Translations under genes and position numbers: made by a program
The notes under the pieces: generated by a model
What the model was told of the DNA's origin: nothing
The model's input: the letters and a program-made list of their open reading frames with translations, nothing else
Databases searched by the model: none
Part shown: positions 63,831 to 64,000 of the stretch, piece by piece
How the letters are laid out: each line of letters starts with the position of its first letter
Position numbering within the stretch: the stretch's first letter is position 1
Source of the DNA: CAIWHR01 sp963823215
GTDB taxonomy: Bacteria > Pseudomonadota > Gammaproteobacteria > Burkholderiales > Casimicrobiaceae
Direction: 5' to 3'
Length of the DNA stretch: 64,000 nucleotides
Assembly: GCA_963823215.1 (NCBI GenBank)
Contig: CAWGKT010000015.1
Coordinates: 168,994-232,993 of the forward strand

Positions 63831-64000
63831 TCAGGCGACCCGCATTCCCCGTGCGTGCTGCGCTTGCGCGCTGGCGAGATATGCCTCGGGAACCCGCATT
63901 GGGTCGCGCAGCAGGTGGTCCTTCCACGCGCCCAGTTTCACGCGTGATTGGGTCAGCCCGCGCAGGAAGCCGATATGGTCGGTGAGCCCGATCGCGTTGT
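63831..64000 (-). CDS. NAD(P)/FAD oxidoreductase, C-terminus only (cut by window end)
   Basis: The minus-strand frame open from the window edge reads NAIGLTDHIGFLRGLTQSRV, KLGAWKDHLLRDPMRVPEAY, LASAQAQHARGMRVA and a stop at 63833-63831. RGLTQSRVKLGAWKDHLLRDP aligns with RGLIQTRRKLGAWKQKLLKDP at the end of the flavoprotein encoded at 28751-29986, so it is a paralogue. Only about 55 residues are inside the window. Confidence 0.75.
   Translation of the reverse strand, partial: NAIGLTDHIGFLRGLTQSRVKLGAWKDHLLRDPMRVPEAYLASAQAQHARGMRVA

Noticed and set aside
1..64000. CRISPR arrays, rRNA genes and phage structural genes
   Set aside because: No regularly spaced direct repeats, no rRNA-like sequence and no capsid, tail or terminase motifs were seen.

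Overview
The window looks like a chromosomal stretch of a GC-rich betaproteobacterium (Burkholderiales/Rhodocyclales-like). Reasons are the imuA-imuB-dnaE2 SOS mutagenesis genes with their own lexA, a PhaF-like phasin, aerobic CO-dehydrogenase accessory genes, an arsenosugar-type radical SAM cluster and a Burkholderiales-type GC-rich repeat. It may be a metagenome-assembled contig: many otherwise well conserved genes carry one or more frameshifts, often in GC-repeat tracts. I treat most of these as probable sequence errors and flag each one.

About 1-30 kb is compact, very GC-rich and core-like. It holds a truncated flavin-reductase-like gene, a lipoprotein, tRNA-Leu(UAA), a GGDEF-EAL protein, a phasin and a zinc alcohol dehydrogenase. 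The SOS block follows: lexA with a textbook promoter and operator, gst, a glyoxalase-fold gene, imuA, a HigBA toxin-antitoxin pair, imuB, then four genes on the opposite strand (molybdopterin oxidoreductase, cytochrome b, phosphoesterase, M14 carboxypeptidase), and dnaE2 with a second identical-type LexA operator. This block is studded with palindromic elements ending in GGGGACAGACCACGTTTT and its complement. They sit against the start codons of lexA and imuA and also inside the imuB and dnaE2 reading frames. Next come an arsenosugar-type operon (disulfide oxidoreductase, TVP38 membrane protein, ArsS, two glycosyltransferases), a MoxR/CoxE/XdhC set and a flavoprotein reductase.

About 30-63 kb is lower in GC and accessory in character. 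Single unlinked genes (BON lipoprotein, DUF2127, cupin, YqgE, GNATs, methyltransferases, two DUF1254 proteins, a BBE-type FAD oxidase, a serine protease with duplicated C-terminal domains, an alpha/beta hydrolase, a three-GAF histidine kinase) are separated by long non-coding gaps. The gaps hold remnants of an IS110 transposase, tyrosine integrases, ABC substrate-binding proteins and a potassium channel. Two integron-like gene cassettes (a DHFR-family gene and a GNAT) flank a convincing attC-like site, and a cupin gene has another candidate. Two inverted IS1182-family copies, one full length and one with a 617-bp internal deletion, bracket a HAD phosphatase/beta-helix gene pair like a composite transposon.

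The last 0.8 kb (minus strand) holds a small conserved protein, a MoaD-like sulfur carrier and the C-terminus of a flavoprotein paralogous to the one at 28.8-30.0 kb. This is the accessory end of what is probably an aldehyde oxidoreductase (tungsten/molybdenum) cluster lying outside the window.
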